Shown piece after piece: positions 15,457 to 23,203 of a DNA stretch of 42,389 bases. The notes below the pieces were generated by a model, which was not told where the DNA came from, ran no database searches, and saw only the letters and a program-made list of their open reading frames with translations. The stretch is taken from positions 1 to 42,389 of the forward strand of contig NZ_VTAW01000031.1 in NCBI RefSeq assembly GCF_008245225.1. Direction: 5' to 3'. Origin of the DNA: Natrialba swarupiae (GTDB taxonomy: Archaea > Halobacteriota > Halobacteria > Halobacteriales > Natrialbaceae). Numbering within the stretch: position 1 is the stretch's first letter; each line of letters opens with the position of its first letter. Position numbers and translations under genes: made by a program.

Positions 15457-16503
15457 TCAGGGCGTCAACCGCTCGAGTGACCACCACTCCACGCCGTTCT
15501 CGCCGACGAGCGCGAAGACCATCGTCTTGCGGACGCCGTGGGCGAGGCGAACGTCGAGTGCGAGATCCCGCGGTTCGAAGACGTATCCTGACGGGTGGAC
15601 GCGAATCAGCAACTCGGAGTGGCCGAGATCGTCGACCGACTCGACGTTCGCGTACGTCCGAAAGTCTGCACCGAACTTGTAGCCGGTCTTGGGGACGATT
15701 CCGCGGTCGCGAAGCGCCGCGTAGACCCGAAACCGTCGCCGAAACCGCTCGCCTTCGACCTCTCGACCTCGCTGTCGGACGGTCGCCGGATCGAGATCGA
15801 TCGCGCCGCGCTCGGCGAGGTAGGTCGCCTCGAGCAACGAACACTGCAGCGTCGGCCGCTCGTACTCCCGGCCCTCGAGGGGCTGGCCGTAGAACGCCTC
15901 CTCATACAGCTCGAGGGGAGGATCCCAGACGACGACGCGATCGGCCAGCAGGTCGGCGCCGCACCGATCGGGGAGTTCGTTCTCGGAGCTCCCCCGCGGA
16001 TCCTCTCGGCTTACGTCGAAGTAGGTAATCTCGCTCTCCTCGTCGACGACCGCCAACACGCCGTCGGAGAGGTCACTCGCCGGCACGTCGGTCCGCTCGC
16101 CGATGATCGTCAGCGCGTAGCCGATCTCCCCGTCTCCGGGCCCCTTCCCTCGGGGAAAGACGGCGAAATCGGTTTCAGGCGGGTCGTCGACCCAGGGTTC
16201 GGCGGCCGGCGAGAGATAAAAGCCCCGAGAGCGCAGGTCGGCGTAGACGAGAAATCTCACTCCGAAGCCGTCGCCGGGCTCGCGGGCGACGAACGATCGG
16301 AACTCGAGGCGATCCCCGGTGTCGTCGACGACTGCCTCGAGATCGCCCCGAAAGAGCAGGTGAGCGGCCTCGACGGGTGCCAGCGCGATCTCGTTGCCCG
16401 ACAGCGGGTAGCCGTAGCCTCGTGAGTCGTGATACCGTTGGCGTGCGTCGCTGCCTACGCGGACGACGCCCGTCTCGTCGTCGTATCGCCCCTCGAGTGA
16501 CAT
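15457..16503 (-). CDS. endA: tRNA-splicing endonuclease
   Basis: Cuts introns from precursor tRNAs (and rRNA) at bulge-helix-bulge sites. At 348 residues it is the double-length archaeal form in which two EndA repeats are fused, working as a homodimer of fused pairs. The N-terminal repeat (1-165) is degenerate (AHLLFRGDLEAVV, FLVYADLRSRGFYL). The C-terminal repeat is catalytic: the YKFGADFRTYANVES block gives Tyr284, GHSELLIRVH gives His295, and AHGVRKTMVF gives Lys326, the three RNA-cleaving residues of the family. It has a TATA box (ACTTAGTG) centred 27 bases before its ATG. Neighbours are a tubulin-like gene and trpS downstream, and a zinc-ribbon protein upstream. Confidence 0.96.
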   Translation of the reverse strand: MSLEGRYDDETGVVRVGSDARQRYHDSRGYGYPLSGNEIALAPVEAAHLLFRGDLEAVVDDTGDRLEFRSFVAREPGDGFGVRFLVYADLRSRGFYLSPAAEPWVDDPPETDFAVFPRGKGPGDGEIGYALTIIGERTDVPASDLSDGVLAVVDEESEITYFDVSREDPRGSSENELPDRCGADLLADRVVVWDPPLELYEEAFYGQPLEGREYERPTLQCSLLEATYLAERGAIDLDPATVRQRGREVEGERFRRRFRVYAALRDRGIVPKTGYKFGADFRTYANVESVDDLGHSELLIRVHPSGYVFEPRDLALDVRLAHGVRKTMVFALVGENGVEWWSLERLTP

Positions 16504-16525
16504 GGACGTGGCTTAGCCGGCGGAC

Positions 16526-16533
16526 ACTAAGTG
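16526..16533 (-). promoter_or_regulatory. TATA box of endA
   Basis: The minus strand reads CCACTTAGTGTCC, centred about 27 bases before the ATG at 16503. Confidence 0.45.
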
Positions 16534-16646
16534 GCTGTGGATCGATCGTTTCGGCTGACTATCGACCGAAAAGCCGGCCGAGAGCACCACGGGTGTTTCC
16601 TTCGAGGGCTCCGAGCCGGTGCGACTCGGTCGAGTGGCGTCGTCAC

Positions 16647-16668
16647 ATCGTTACAGCAATCCGTCTCA
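16647..16668 (-). repeat. Half copy of the stop-codon palindrome family
   Basis: On the minus strand it begins with the TGA stop of the zinc-ribbon gene and continues GACGGATTGCTGTAACGAT. Against the full copy at 28320-28402, 20 of the first 22 bases are the same. The 12-bp stem and 12-base loop of the full copies are not recognisable here. A weak candidate for the far end (ATAGTCAGCCGAAACG on the minus strand) lies near 16548-16565. It is probably a decayed or partial element. Confidence 0.65.
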
Positions 16669-17442
16669 GTCATCGCTCGCGGGTTCGGTCTCGAGCGATC
16701 GCGTCGCCGCGCGCTCGCAGGTGGCATCGAGACAGCGGACGCCGGTTCGGGTCTCGAACGTCGGTAGACCGCAGGCGCACTCGCCGTCGACGACGCCCGA
16801 CGGGAGCGCGAAGCCGGTGTCGCAGTCGGGGTAGTGTTCACACCCCGCGATGAGGCCGCCACGGCGCAGGATTCGGAGGTCACCGTCGCAATCGGGTTCG
16901 GGACAGCACCACTCGCGGTCGAACGCCTCCCCGACCGCGTCGTCGAGCGACTCGCAGTTCCGGTCGAGACAGACGTTGAACGCGAGGCCGCGTTCGACGC
17001 GCATTCGGGGGAGACCACAGTCGCAGTTGCTCTGGTCGGTCTTGATCGTCGCGTCGGCGGGTACGCCGTAGCGGGTCCCACAGTCGACACAGTGGACGTC
17101 GTTCGATCGGACGAGTGCGCCGTCACAGTCGGGACATGTGCCGACTGGCATGCCCGCGGGCGAGGAGGGGTAGTGGGCGAACCCGTCCTGGTCGTGGGTG
17201 GCGATTCGGAGGAGTTGCTCGTCTTTCTTTGCGACGAGTGCGAAGCCGTCGGCACGGTCGCTCGAGACGCTGTCGGCACGGGTGAGCCACGCGACGGGCT
17301 GGTAGCCGTCGACGTCGTGGACGAGGACGGTGTTGTCGGGCTTGACCATCGTCGTCACCCGCCCGCGGTACTCCTCGCGGTCGGCTCCTTCGGCGATGAC
17401 GGTACAGTCGCCCGCGAGCACGCGAATCGCGTCGTCGATCAT
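16666..17442 (-). CDS. NucS-like N-domain fused to four zinc ribbons
   Basis: A protein of 258 residues. Residues 1-60 (DDAIRVLAGDCTVIAEG ... DNTVLVHDVDGYQPVAWL) resemble the N-terminal DNA-binding domain of NucS/DUF91 nucleases; no nuclease catalytic domain follows. Instead there are four C4 zinc ribbons of topoisomerase type: Cys103/106/118/121, 140/142/158/163, 180/185/201/207 and 222/224/237/242. The third has the typical topoisomerase I pattern (GLIAGCEHYPDCD). The likely role is binding single-stranded DNA or RNA in repair or RNA processing; no enzymatic activity is evident. It has its own TATA box and lies upstream of endA on the same strand. The stop codon is inside a repeat-family motif. 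Confidence 0.85.
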   Translation of the reverse strand: MIDDAIRVLAGDCTVIAEGADREEYRGRVTTMVKPDNTVLVHDVDGYQPVAWLTRADSVSSDRADGFALVAKKDEQLLRIATHDQDGFAHYPSSPAGMPVGTCPDCDGALVRSNDVHCVDCGTRYGVPADATIKTDQSNCDCGLPRMRVERGLAFNVCLDRNCESLDDAVGEAFDREWCCPEPDCDGDLRILRRGGLIAGCEHYPDCDTGFALPSGVVDGECACGLPTFETRTGVRCLDATCERAATRSLETEPASDD

Positions 17443-17463
17443 GTCCCCGTTGGCCGCGGCTCC

Positions 17464-17473
17464 GTACTTAAAC
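17464..17473 (-). promoter_or_regulatory. TATA box of the NucS-like gene
   Basis: The minus strand reads GGGTTTAAGTACGG, centred about 27 bases before ATG 17442. It is one of the clearest promoters in the window. Confidence 0.55.
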
Positions 17474-17652
17474 CCGCGTCCGTGGGTGGACGTCCGTGGC
17501 GGGAAAACGGTTGGGGGTGTATCGGAAGTAAGCGATGTCGAGTGGCCTCGTCGTTCCTCCTGCTCGAGAGGGGATTGTGCGATCCGTGTCTAAACCATTT
17601 CGATTGTTTCCGATCGGTGCTCTGGGGAGTAAATATATGTGGGTATTACGCC

Positions 17653-17675
17653 TTTTGTGGGGTAAAAACACAAAA
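17653..17675. repeat. Inverted repeat TTTTGTG-N9-CACAAAA
   Basis: Seven-base perfect arms separated by GGGTAAAAA, about 90 bases upstream of the phnD TATA box. It is placed where a repressor or activator site would act, but a chance AT-rich repeat is possible. Confidence 0.4.
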
Positions 17676-17762
17676 ACAGCCATCCACTTCCGATTGTAAT
17701 TTCTACTTTATTCGAACGTTGGAAACAGCATCCGTCGAGCGGACAAATAGCAACATTATAAA

Positions 17763-17771
17763 ACTTATTTA
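17763..17771 (+). promoter_or_regulatory. TATA box of the phn operon
   Basis: AAAACTTATTTAG, centred 30 bases before ATG 17797, which supports that start (not the ATG at 17773) and a leaderless mRNA. Confidence 0.55.
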
Positions 17772-17796
17772 GATGCAGTGTCTCAGGATAACGCGA

Positions 17797-18993
17797 ATGG
17801 TGGACAAGACTACCGCAGCGTCGAAAACGAGACGGAAATTCCTGGCGACCACTGGTGCAGCTGGTGCGTTGGCACTGGCAGGGTGCTCGTCGGACGGAAA
17901 CGGAAATGGGAACGGAAACGGTGGCAACGGCGGAAACGGCGGAAACGGCGGCAACGGTGGCAACGGGGATGCCGACGACGACCCGATCACCTGGGTGATG
18001 AACCCGGCCGAGGATACGATCGACATCGAGATCCAGTATCAGCCCCTGTTCGAACTGATCGAAGACGAGTTCGACGTCGAGATCGAAGGGCTACCGACGA
18101 GTAGCTACTCCGGAACGATGGAGCAACTCGACCGCGCCAGTGACGGCGATCGGATCTTCGCCGATACGTCGCCGGGTGCGGTCCCGAACCTCGGCCCCGA
18201 GGAGATTGACGTCGTCGGGATGCGGGAGGCCTTCGGTGCGGAGCGATACTTCGGAACGCTCGTCACCACGGCCGACAGCGGAATCACCGAGGTTGCCGAT
18301 CTCGAGGGTGAAGCGGTCGCCTCGGCCGACGTCGGCTCGGTGTCGGGTGGGATGGCACCGCTGTGGATGCTCCAGGACAACGGGCTCGACATCGGTAACG
18401 CCGCCCAGGGTGGCAGTGCCGAAGACTTCGAGTGGCGAAGCGGCGTCGCACACGACCTCGCCGTCGAGGAACTCATCCAGGACGACACCATCGCCGCGGC
18501 GGGCGCAGGCGAGTTCGCGTCCATCCCGCACGTTCCGGAAGACCAGATCGAGGGCGACTTCCCGGATCTCTACGAAATTTCGCCGGAGGTCGACATCGCC
18601 GGCACGCGGGATCCGGAGCTTCGACTCCTGGACGTCTCGCCACCGATCCCGCGTGCGCCGATCGTCGTCAACACCGCGTGGGAGGAAGATCTTCGATACG
18701 ACATCGAGGAGTTCATGCGCGGCGTTACCGCCGAGGAACTCGACCACGACGCCTTCGACCTCGCCGACGCACTCGACCTCGACCTGCCCGACGGCCTCCT
18801 CGAGGATTACAACGATCCGGACGCCTCGGCGGATCCAGACGAGTACGATCTTGACGACGATCAAGAAGACGATTGGCAGGCGTTCGACGATCACACGCTG
18901 TGGTTCAGCGGTATCGTCGAGGCCGACCACGACGACTACGAGCCGGTCCGGGACTTCACCGATGACCTCGGGATTCCCCTCGACGACATATAA
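17797..18993 (+). CDS. phnD: Phosphonate/phosphate ABC transporter, substrate-binding lipoprotein
   Basis: The extracellular binding protein of a PhnCDE-type importer, 398 residues. A twin-arginine signal (KTRRKFLATTGAAGALALAG) ends in a lipobox, LAGC, with Cys30 the lipid-anchored residue, as for most haloarchaeal binding proteins. A Gly/Asn tandem repeat (33-57) forms a flexible tether. The mature part follows the PhnD fold: ITWVMNPAEDTIDIEIQYQP, TSSYSGTMEQLDRA, the VADLEGEAVASADVGSVSGG segment that lines the ligand pocket, then VVNTAWEEDLRYDIEEFMRG. The C-terminal 70 residues are very acidic. It is first in a three-gene operon with phnC and phnE. The ligand could be a phosphonate, phosphite or phosphate ester. 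Confidence 0.92.
   Translation: MVDKTTAASKTRRKFLATTGAAGALALAGCSSDGNGNGNGNGGNGGNGGNGGNGGNGDADDDPITWVMNPAEDTIDIEIQYQPLFELIEDEFDVEIEGLPTSSYSGTMEQLDRASDGDRIFADTSPGAVPNLGPEEIDVVGMREAFGAERYFGTLVTTADSGITEVADLEGEAVASADVGSVSGGMAPLWMLQDNGLDIGNAAQGGSAEDFEWRSGVAHDLAVEELIQDDTIAAAGAGEFASIPHVPEDQIEGDFPDLYEISPEVDIAGTRDPELRLLDVSPPIPRAPIVVNTAWEEDLRYDIEEFMRGVTAEELDHDAFDLADALDLDLPDGLLEDYNDPDASADPDEYDLDDDQEDDWQAFDDHTLWFSGIVEADHDDYEPVRDFTDDLGIPLDDI
17893..17967 (+). repeat. Gly-Asn codon tandem repeat in phnD
   Basis: Imperfect repeats of GGNAAC-type units, GGAAACGGC and GGCAACGGC, encode the (GN)n/(GGN)n linker behind the lipid anchor. Such tracts change length easily by slippage. Confidence 0.75.
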
Positions 18994-19034
18994 GGGAAGC
19001 CACAAATAATCCCACTACAAACTCAGGACAACTG

Positions 19035-19841
19035 ATGAGCAAAATCGTCGTCGACAATCTGAGAAAAACATACGGCGAGACCGTCGCACTCGACAACATC
19101 TCGTTCGAAGTGCCGGCGGGCGAGTTCGTCATCATCCTCGGCGTCTCCGGATCGGGGAAATCGACGCTGTTGCGGTGTATGTCCGCGCTCACCGAGCCGA
19201 CCGAGGGACAGGTCCTGGTCGACGGTGAGCCGATGACCCAGCCACGGCCGGAGCTAGCGATGATCTTCCAGCAACACAACATCGTCGGCGATATGTCGGC
19301 CTATTCGAACGCCCTCTCGGGCGGTATCAACCGCTGTGGGTTCTTCGAGAGCGTCTTACAGCTTCAAGACACCGACGAGAAACAGCGCGCACTCGAGGCG
19401 CTCGACACCGTCGGATTACTGGACGAAGCCGAACAGAAAGCCCGGCGGATGAGCGGCGGCCAACAACAGCGTGTCGGCATCGCGCGGGCGCTCACGCAGT
19501 TACCGGAGGTGTTGCTGGCCGACGAGCCGGTCGCGAGTCTCGATCCCGGAAGCGCACAGGACGTGATGCAGTACCTCCAGCGCGCGGCGAACGAGCGGGA
19601 GCTGACGACGTTTATCAGTCTCCACCAGGTCAACATCGCCCGCAAGTACGGTCAGCGATTTATCGGCCTCCACAACGGCCAGAAGGTCTTCGACGGCTAT
19701 CGCGAGGACCTGACGATCGACGTGATCGACGAGATTTACGGCGATATCGACACCGAGGGGATGTTCGTCTCGGACGACGGCGACGGAACGACCCCCCAGC
19801 AGTCGACGAACGAGAACCGTGAGACGGGGGCCGCACCGTGA
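19035..19841 (+). CDS. phnC: Phosphonate ABC transporter, ATP-binding subunit
   Basis: The ATPase of the importer, 268 residues, on the cytoplasmic face. It begins SKIVVDNLRKTYGETVALD. The Walker A motif GVSGSGKS is at 36-43, the signature MSGGQQQRVGIARAL at 140-154, Walker B plus the catalytic Glu (LLADEPVASLD) at 161-171, and the switch His in ISLHQVNIARKYGQRFIGL. The last 25 residues are polar and acidic. The gene starts 41 bases after phnD and its stop overlaps the start of phnE by four bases (GTGA), so all three are one transcription unit. Confidence 0.95.
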   Translation: MSKIVVDNLRKTYGETVALDNISFEVPAGEFVIILGVSGSGKSTLLRCMSALTEPTEGQVLVDGEPMTQPRPELAMIFQQHNIVGDMSAYSNALSGGINRCGFFESVLQLQDTDEKQRALEALDTVGLLDEAEQKARRMSGGQQQRVGIARALTQLPEVLLADEPVASLDPGSAQDVMQYLQRAANERELTTFISLHQVNIARKYGQRFIGLHNGQKVFDGYREDLTIDVIDEIYGDIDTEGMFVSDDGDGTTPQQSTNENRETGAAP

Positions 19842-20929
19842 CCGACGCGGATCGGTCGAACGCGGCGACCGACGGCGGAACCGATCAAACCCAATCGCTC
19901 GAGTCGGCGAGCCCGGCGGTCAACGAACAGTTCGAAAACATCCGGGAAACGCGCCGGCGTCGGGCACTCGGCTGGCTCGTCGGGACCGCGGTGCTCGCGT
20001 TCATCACGCTCCAAGGGCTCGCCGCGACCGAGTTTTTCGACGACCGGACGAACTTCACGTGGAGTCACTTCGCCGACCGGATGGGATCGTATTTCCCCAG
20101 AACGGAGTACGGCGGCGTTCCGTTTCTCGACGTCGGGAACTACTGGGAGTTCATCCGGAACAACGAACTGGTGTACGACCCCGACGTCGGTGGACTGCTC
20201 TTTCAGTTCCCGCCGAACGCCGCGGATCTGTACGCGTTCGTCTTCCAGGAACTCGGTATGTTCACGATCTTCGGCGAGGCCGGAACGACCCTCGCGATGG
20301 GGCTCGTCGGAACCATCCTGGGCTTTCCGCTCGCGTTGCTGTTCAGCGTGCTCGGCTCCGAACGAGTGACGCCGTTCCCGATCAACTTCATCTTCCGTGG
20401 GATCATGTCGTTTATCCGTGCGATTCCGGCGATCATCTGGGCGCTGATCTTCGTCGCCCTCGTCGGTCTCGGCGCGGCCGCGGCGACGCTCGCGATCGGA
20501 CTGAACACGATCGGAAATCTGGGTCGCCTGTTCGTCGAGGAACTCGAGGAACTCGAGGAGGGTCCGATCGAGGCGATGCAGACGACCGGGGCGAACAAAT
20601 CCCAGATCGTCTTCTTCGGGATGTTGAGCCAGGTCAAAACCTCCTTTATCGCCTGGACGCTCTACATCTTCGAGATCAACGTTCGGGCGGCCGTGACCGT
20701 CGGCGTCATCGGTGCGGGCGGGCTCGGTGCGGTCGTCGCGGCCCAGGAGAACTTCCGTGCGTTCAGCAACATGATGGCGACGCTGTTTGTCATCTTCGTG
20801 CTGATCTTCCTCGTCGAACTGTTCAGTCAGCGCCTCCGGGCGCGACTCCGATCCGACGAGGAGAAGATGAGTTGGCGCGAACTCGTCCTCGGCTTTCCCG
20901 ACCGCTTTGCCCGGTCGATGTTAAAGTAA
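19838..20929 (+). CDS. phnE: Phosphonate ABC transporter, permease
   Basis: The membrane channel of the importer, 363 residues starting at GTG. A hydrophilic N-terminal stretch of about 40 residues precedes the first membrane segment (LGWLVGTAVLAFITLQGLAA). Further segments lie at about 145-170 (TTLAMGLVGTILGFPLALLF), 195-225 (IIWALIFVALVGLGAAAATLA), around 280-310 (VTVGVIGAGGLGAVVAAQ) and 318-338 (MMATLFVIFVLIFLVELF). The EAA loop that docks on PhnC is visible as EEGPIEAMQTTGANKSQIVF. No C-P lyase, phosphonatase or phosphite dehydrogenase gene follows; the next gene is an unrelated kinase. Confidence 0.94.
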   Translation: MTDADRSNAATDGGTDQTQSLESASPAVNEQFENIRETRRRRALGWLVGTAVLAFITLQGLAATEFFDDRTNFTWSHFADRMGSYFPRTEYGGVPFLDVGNYWEFIRNNELVYDPDVGGLLFQFPPNAADLYAFVFQELGMFTIFGEAGTTLAMGLVGTILGFPLALLFSVLGSERVTPFPINFIFRGIMSFIRAIPAIIWALIFVALVGLGAAAATLAIGLNTIGNLGRLFVEELEELEEGPIEAMQTTGANKSQIVFFGMLSQVKTSFIAWTLYIFEINVRAAVTVGVIGAGGLGAVVAAQENFRAFSNMMATLFVIFVLIFLVELFSQRLRARLRSDEEKMSWRELVLGFPDRFARSMLK

Positions 20930-21046
20930 CGTCGACTCACTCGAGTCGGCGGCCGTTTCGGTTCTCTTGGGTTTCTCGTGGTGCGTTCCGACTCGCCTCG
21001 TTCGCCGATCGCCTCGGTTCGAGCCGGCCGCAACGAAATCCGGGCC

Positions 21047-21055
21047 GATTTTGTA
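21047..21055 (+). promoter_or_regulatory. TATA-like box of the P-loop kinase gene
   Basis: CCGATTTTGTACC, centred about 27 bases before the GTG at 21078. It argues for that GTG as the start and against a longer frame beginning at 20967. Confidence 0.45.
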
Positions 21056-21077
21056 CCAGTACCGACGAACAGGGTTC

Positions 21078-21599
21078 GTGGCTCGTCCAACGCTGATCGT
21101 CTACTGTGGATTGCCGGGTGTGGGAAAGTCGGCCGCCTCAGCCTATACGACGGAGCGCCTGCAGGCCGAACGCTATCGCAGTGACGAGGTACGAAAACAG
21201 CTGTTTCCAGACCCCGAGTACACCGCCGCTGAGACCGACGCGACCTACGAGGAACTACTCGAGCGCGCTCGAACCGCTCTCGAGGGTGGCTCGTCGGTCG
21301 TCCTCGACGCGACCTTCCGCACGGAGCGACTTCGCGATCGTGCGGCCGCGCTCGCCCGAGAGATGGACGCGGAGATAGTATTCACCCGCGTCACCTGTGA
21401 CCCCGACGTCGTCGAGCGCCGCCTCGCCGAGCGAACGAACGCCGTCAGCGACGCCGACCTCCGGGTCTATCGGCTCGTCAAGGAGTCGTTCGAGCCGCTC
21501 GAGCGCGACCACGTCGTGGTCGACAACTCCGGCTCGCTCGAGGAGACCCGCCGGCAGATCGATCGCTCGATACTGGGCGTGGTACGCGAGCGCGCGTAA
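21078..21599 (+). CDS. P-loop kinase, AAA_33/zeta-like family
   Basis: A soluble ATP-dependent kinase of 173 residues from GTG 21078. Walker A is GLPGVGKS at 11-18. RSDEVRKQLF gives the Asp/Arg substrate pocket typical of gluconate kinase, polynucleotide kinase and zeta-like proteins. VVLDATFRTERLRDRAAALA is the Walker B-like strand plus lid region, and TCDPDVVERRLAERTNAVSDAD is the lid with the Arg pair. The pattern 'GLPGxGKS...R.D..R...D.T' is common in archaeal small-molecule kinases of unknown substrate, so the target cannot be named. It lies between the phn operon and an HD phosphohydrolase, all on the plus strand, with its own promoter. Confidence 0.82.
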   Translation: MARPTLIVYCGLPGVGKSAASAYTTERLQAERYRSDEVRKQLFPDPEYTAAETDATYEELLERARTALEGGSSVVLDATFRTERLRDRAAALAREMDAEIVFTRVTCDPDVVERRLAERTNAVSDADLRVYRLVKESFEPLERDHVVVDNSGSLEETRRQIDRSILGVVRERA

Positions 21600-21607
21600 T
21601 CGACCGA

Positions 21608-21670
21608 TAGACGGCAGAGGTTTCTGGCGCGCTCCGTAGACGGCAGGAGGGTTTTGTCGGTGGCGCGCTC
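21608..21670 (+). repeat. Short tandem duplication before the HD gene
   Basis: TAGACGGCAGAGG...TGGCGCGCTC at 21608-21634 is followed by TAGACGGCAGGAGG...TGGCGCGCTC at 21637-21670. The second unit is longer by a GGTTTTGTCGG-like insert. It makes up most of the gap between the kinase and the HD gene and probably carries the latter's promoter. Confidence 0.6.
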
Positions 21671-21711
21671 GAGACCACCGGTGCTAAGCCGTTGCCGTGA
21701 CGAGTTCGACC

Positions 21712-22887
21712 ATGACCACGGTCAAGGATAGCGTTCACGACTATATCGAACTCTGCCCGACGGCCGAGGCGCTTCTGGATACGGCCGCGATGCAACGCCT
21801 TCGGTACGTCCGCCAGCTGAGCACCGTCCAGTTGGTCTATCCCTCGGCGAATCACACGCGATTCGAACACAGCCTCGGCGTCTACCACCTCGCCTCCCGT
21901 GCGGTCGACCAGCTTGGACTCGAGGCAGACCTCGCGGATCGTCTGCGAGCCGCCGCGTTGGTCCACGACGTCGGTCACGGGCCGTTCGGCCACCAGACCG
22001 AGGCCGCGATCGAGCGCCATCTTGGCCGTCACCACGACGAGATCGAGTGGCTGCTCGCCGACACCGAACTCGGCGACGTCCTCGAGGACCGCGGACTCGA
22101 TCCCCGCGAGATCGCGGCGACAGTCGACGGCCGCGGCCCGCTCGGTGAACTCGTCTCCGGTACCCTCGACGTCGACCGGATGGATTACCTGGTTCGGGAC
22201 GCCCATCACACCGGCGTCCCCTACGGGACGATCGATCACTCGCGTCTGCTCTACGCCCTCCGCGTCGTCGACGGCGAACTCGCACTCGAGGACGGCACCG
22301 TCGCGACCGCCGAGAGCGCACTCATCGCCCGGACGCTGATGAACGCGACCGTCTACCGCCACCACGTCTCCCGAATCGCCGGCGCGATGCTCGATCGGGC
22401 GAGCGAACGTCTGCTCGTCGACGACGTCTTCGACCCCGAGGCGTTCGCCCGGCTCACCGACGCGGAACTGCTCGCGGCCTTCGAGGACCACGACCCGACC
22501 GCCGACTTTGCAACCCGAATCCGGGAGCGGGACCTCTACAAGCGGGCGCTCTGGGCCCGTCGCGAGGCCGTTCCCGAAGACGTCGTCGGCCTCGAGTACG
22601 ACCGAACGCGTACGGTAGAGCGCGAGATCGCCGACGCTGCCGGCGTCGACTCGAGCGCCGTGATCGTCGACAGCCCCTCGGAACCGACCTCACCCGAATC
22701 CAGGGCGAAGATCCTCGTCGACGGCGACGTTCGCCGACTCGAGGAACGCTCCGCGCTGGTCGCGGGACTCGACGCTTGTGCCCGCGAAGTGTGGCGACTC
22801 GGTGTCTACGCGCCCGAAGAACACCTCGATGACGTCCGTGCGGCTGCCTCGACGATACTCGCGGTCGAGACCGACGCCACTCGATAA
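21712..22887 (+). CDS. HD-domain phosphohydrolase
   Basis: A metal-dependent phosphohydrolase of 391 residues, related to dGTPase/SAMHD1-like and YdhJ-type HD proteins. The ATG at 21712 (MTTVKDSVHDYI) fits related haloarchaeal proteins; an upstream GTG would add five residues. The first metal-binding His is in RFEHSLGVYHLA (His53), the HD pair is LVHDVGHGPFGH (85-86 plus His89), and the distal Asp lies in GTLDVDRMDYLVRDAHHTG. These give the full H...HD...D set. The C-terminal 130 residues form the regulatory or dimerisation part common to this family. The substrate may be a nucleotide, but this is inference. Confidence 0.88.
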   Translation: MTTVKDSVHDYIELCPTAEALLDTAAMQRLRYVRQLSTVQLVYPSANHTRFEHSLGVYHLASRAVDQLGLEADLADRLRAAALVHDVGHGPFGHQTEAAIERHLGRHHDEIEWLLADTELGDVLEDRGLDPREIAATVDGRGPLGELVSGTLDVDRMDYLVRDAHHTGVPYGTIDHSRLLYALRVVDGELALEDGTVATAESALIARTLMNATVYRHHVSRIAGAMLDRASERLLVDDVFDPEAFARLTDAELLAAFEDHDPTADFATRIRERDLYKRALWARREAVPEDVVGLEYDRTRTVEREIADAAGVDSSAVIVDSPSEPTSPESRAKILVDGDVRRLEERSALVAGLDACAREVWRLGVYAPEEHLDDVRAAASTILAVETDATR

Positions 22888-22899
22888 CGCTTTTCTCGA

Positions 22900-23203
22900 T
22901 TACGCCCCTGACCCGGGCGTATCGGACGTATCAAGCCGTTTTTCGTACTTCTCGAGCGCCTCTTCGAGCGCCTCCTCGGCGTCGATCTCGAGGGAGTCGG
23001 CCAGCGCGAACAGCGCGAACAGGGCGTCGCCGATCTCGTCGTCGGCGATATCGAGGTCCACAGGAGAGGTGCCGTAGCCGGTCGACTCGTTCGCGTCCTT
23101 TCCCAGTTCGCCGACCTCGGAGACGAGATCGAGCAGTCTGAACTCGGGTGGTGCCTCGATCGTGTCTCTCGACGAACTCCGCGACCGTCTGTTGTCCGTC
23201 CAT
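22900..23203 (-). pseudogene. MazG-like nucleotide pyrophosphohydrolase, frameshifted
   Basis: The protein pattern is split over two reading frames. From ATG 23203 one frame gives MDGQQTVAEFVERHD, then loses sense. The rest of the MazG-like fold is in another frame from about 23160: IEAPPEFRLLDLVSEVGELG, with the E-x-x-E of the metal site, then ADDEIGDALFALFALADSLE, which supplies the second ExxD-type half. Joining them at 23159-23164 rebuilds a normal haloarchaeal MazG-like protein of about 100 residues. The join needs two bases added (CACGATATCGAG instead of CACGATCGAG) or one removed. Either this is a recent frameshift, a sequencing error, or a translational frameshift. An uninterrupted frame from 23229 exists, but its first 20 residues look like junk. 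Confidence 0.7.

Larger units (their letters stand above)
17443..17796. other. AT-rich intergenic region before the phn operon
   Basis: These 354 bases separate the divergent zinc-ribbon gene (-) and phnD (+). The right 200 bases are much more AT-rich than the genome around them. A perfect inverted repeat, TTTTGTG-N9-CACAAAA, lies at 17653-17675 and could be an operator or a hairpin. A TATA box for phnD is at 17763-17771. GAGTAAATATATGTGG at about 17626-17641 is a further TATA-like string with no gene attached. No open frame here looks like a protein. Confidence 0.55.

Noticed and set aside
17893-17967. The Gly-Asn repeat as a CRISPR or satellite array
   Set aside because: It is in frame in phnD directly after the lipobox and is an ordinary linker of haloarchaeal lipoproteins.
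18091-19005. Minus-strand frame of 304 codons opposite phnD
   Set aside because: Same kind of GC-bias shadow; phnD has a signal peptide, a lipobox and operon partners.
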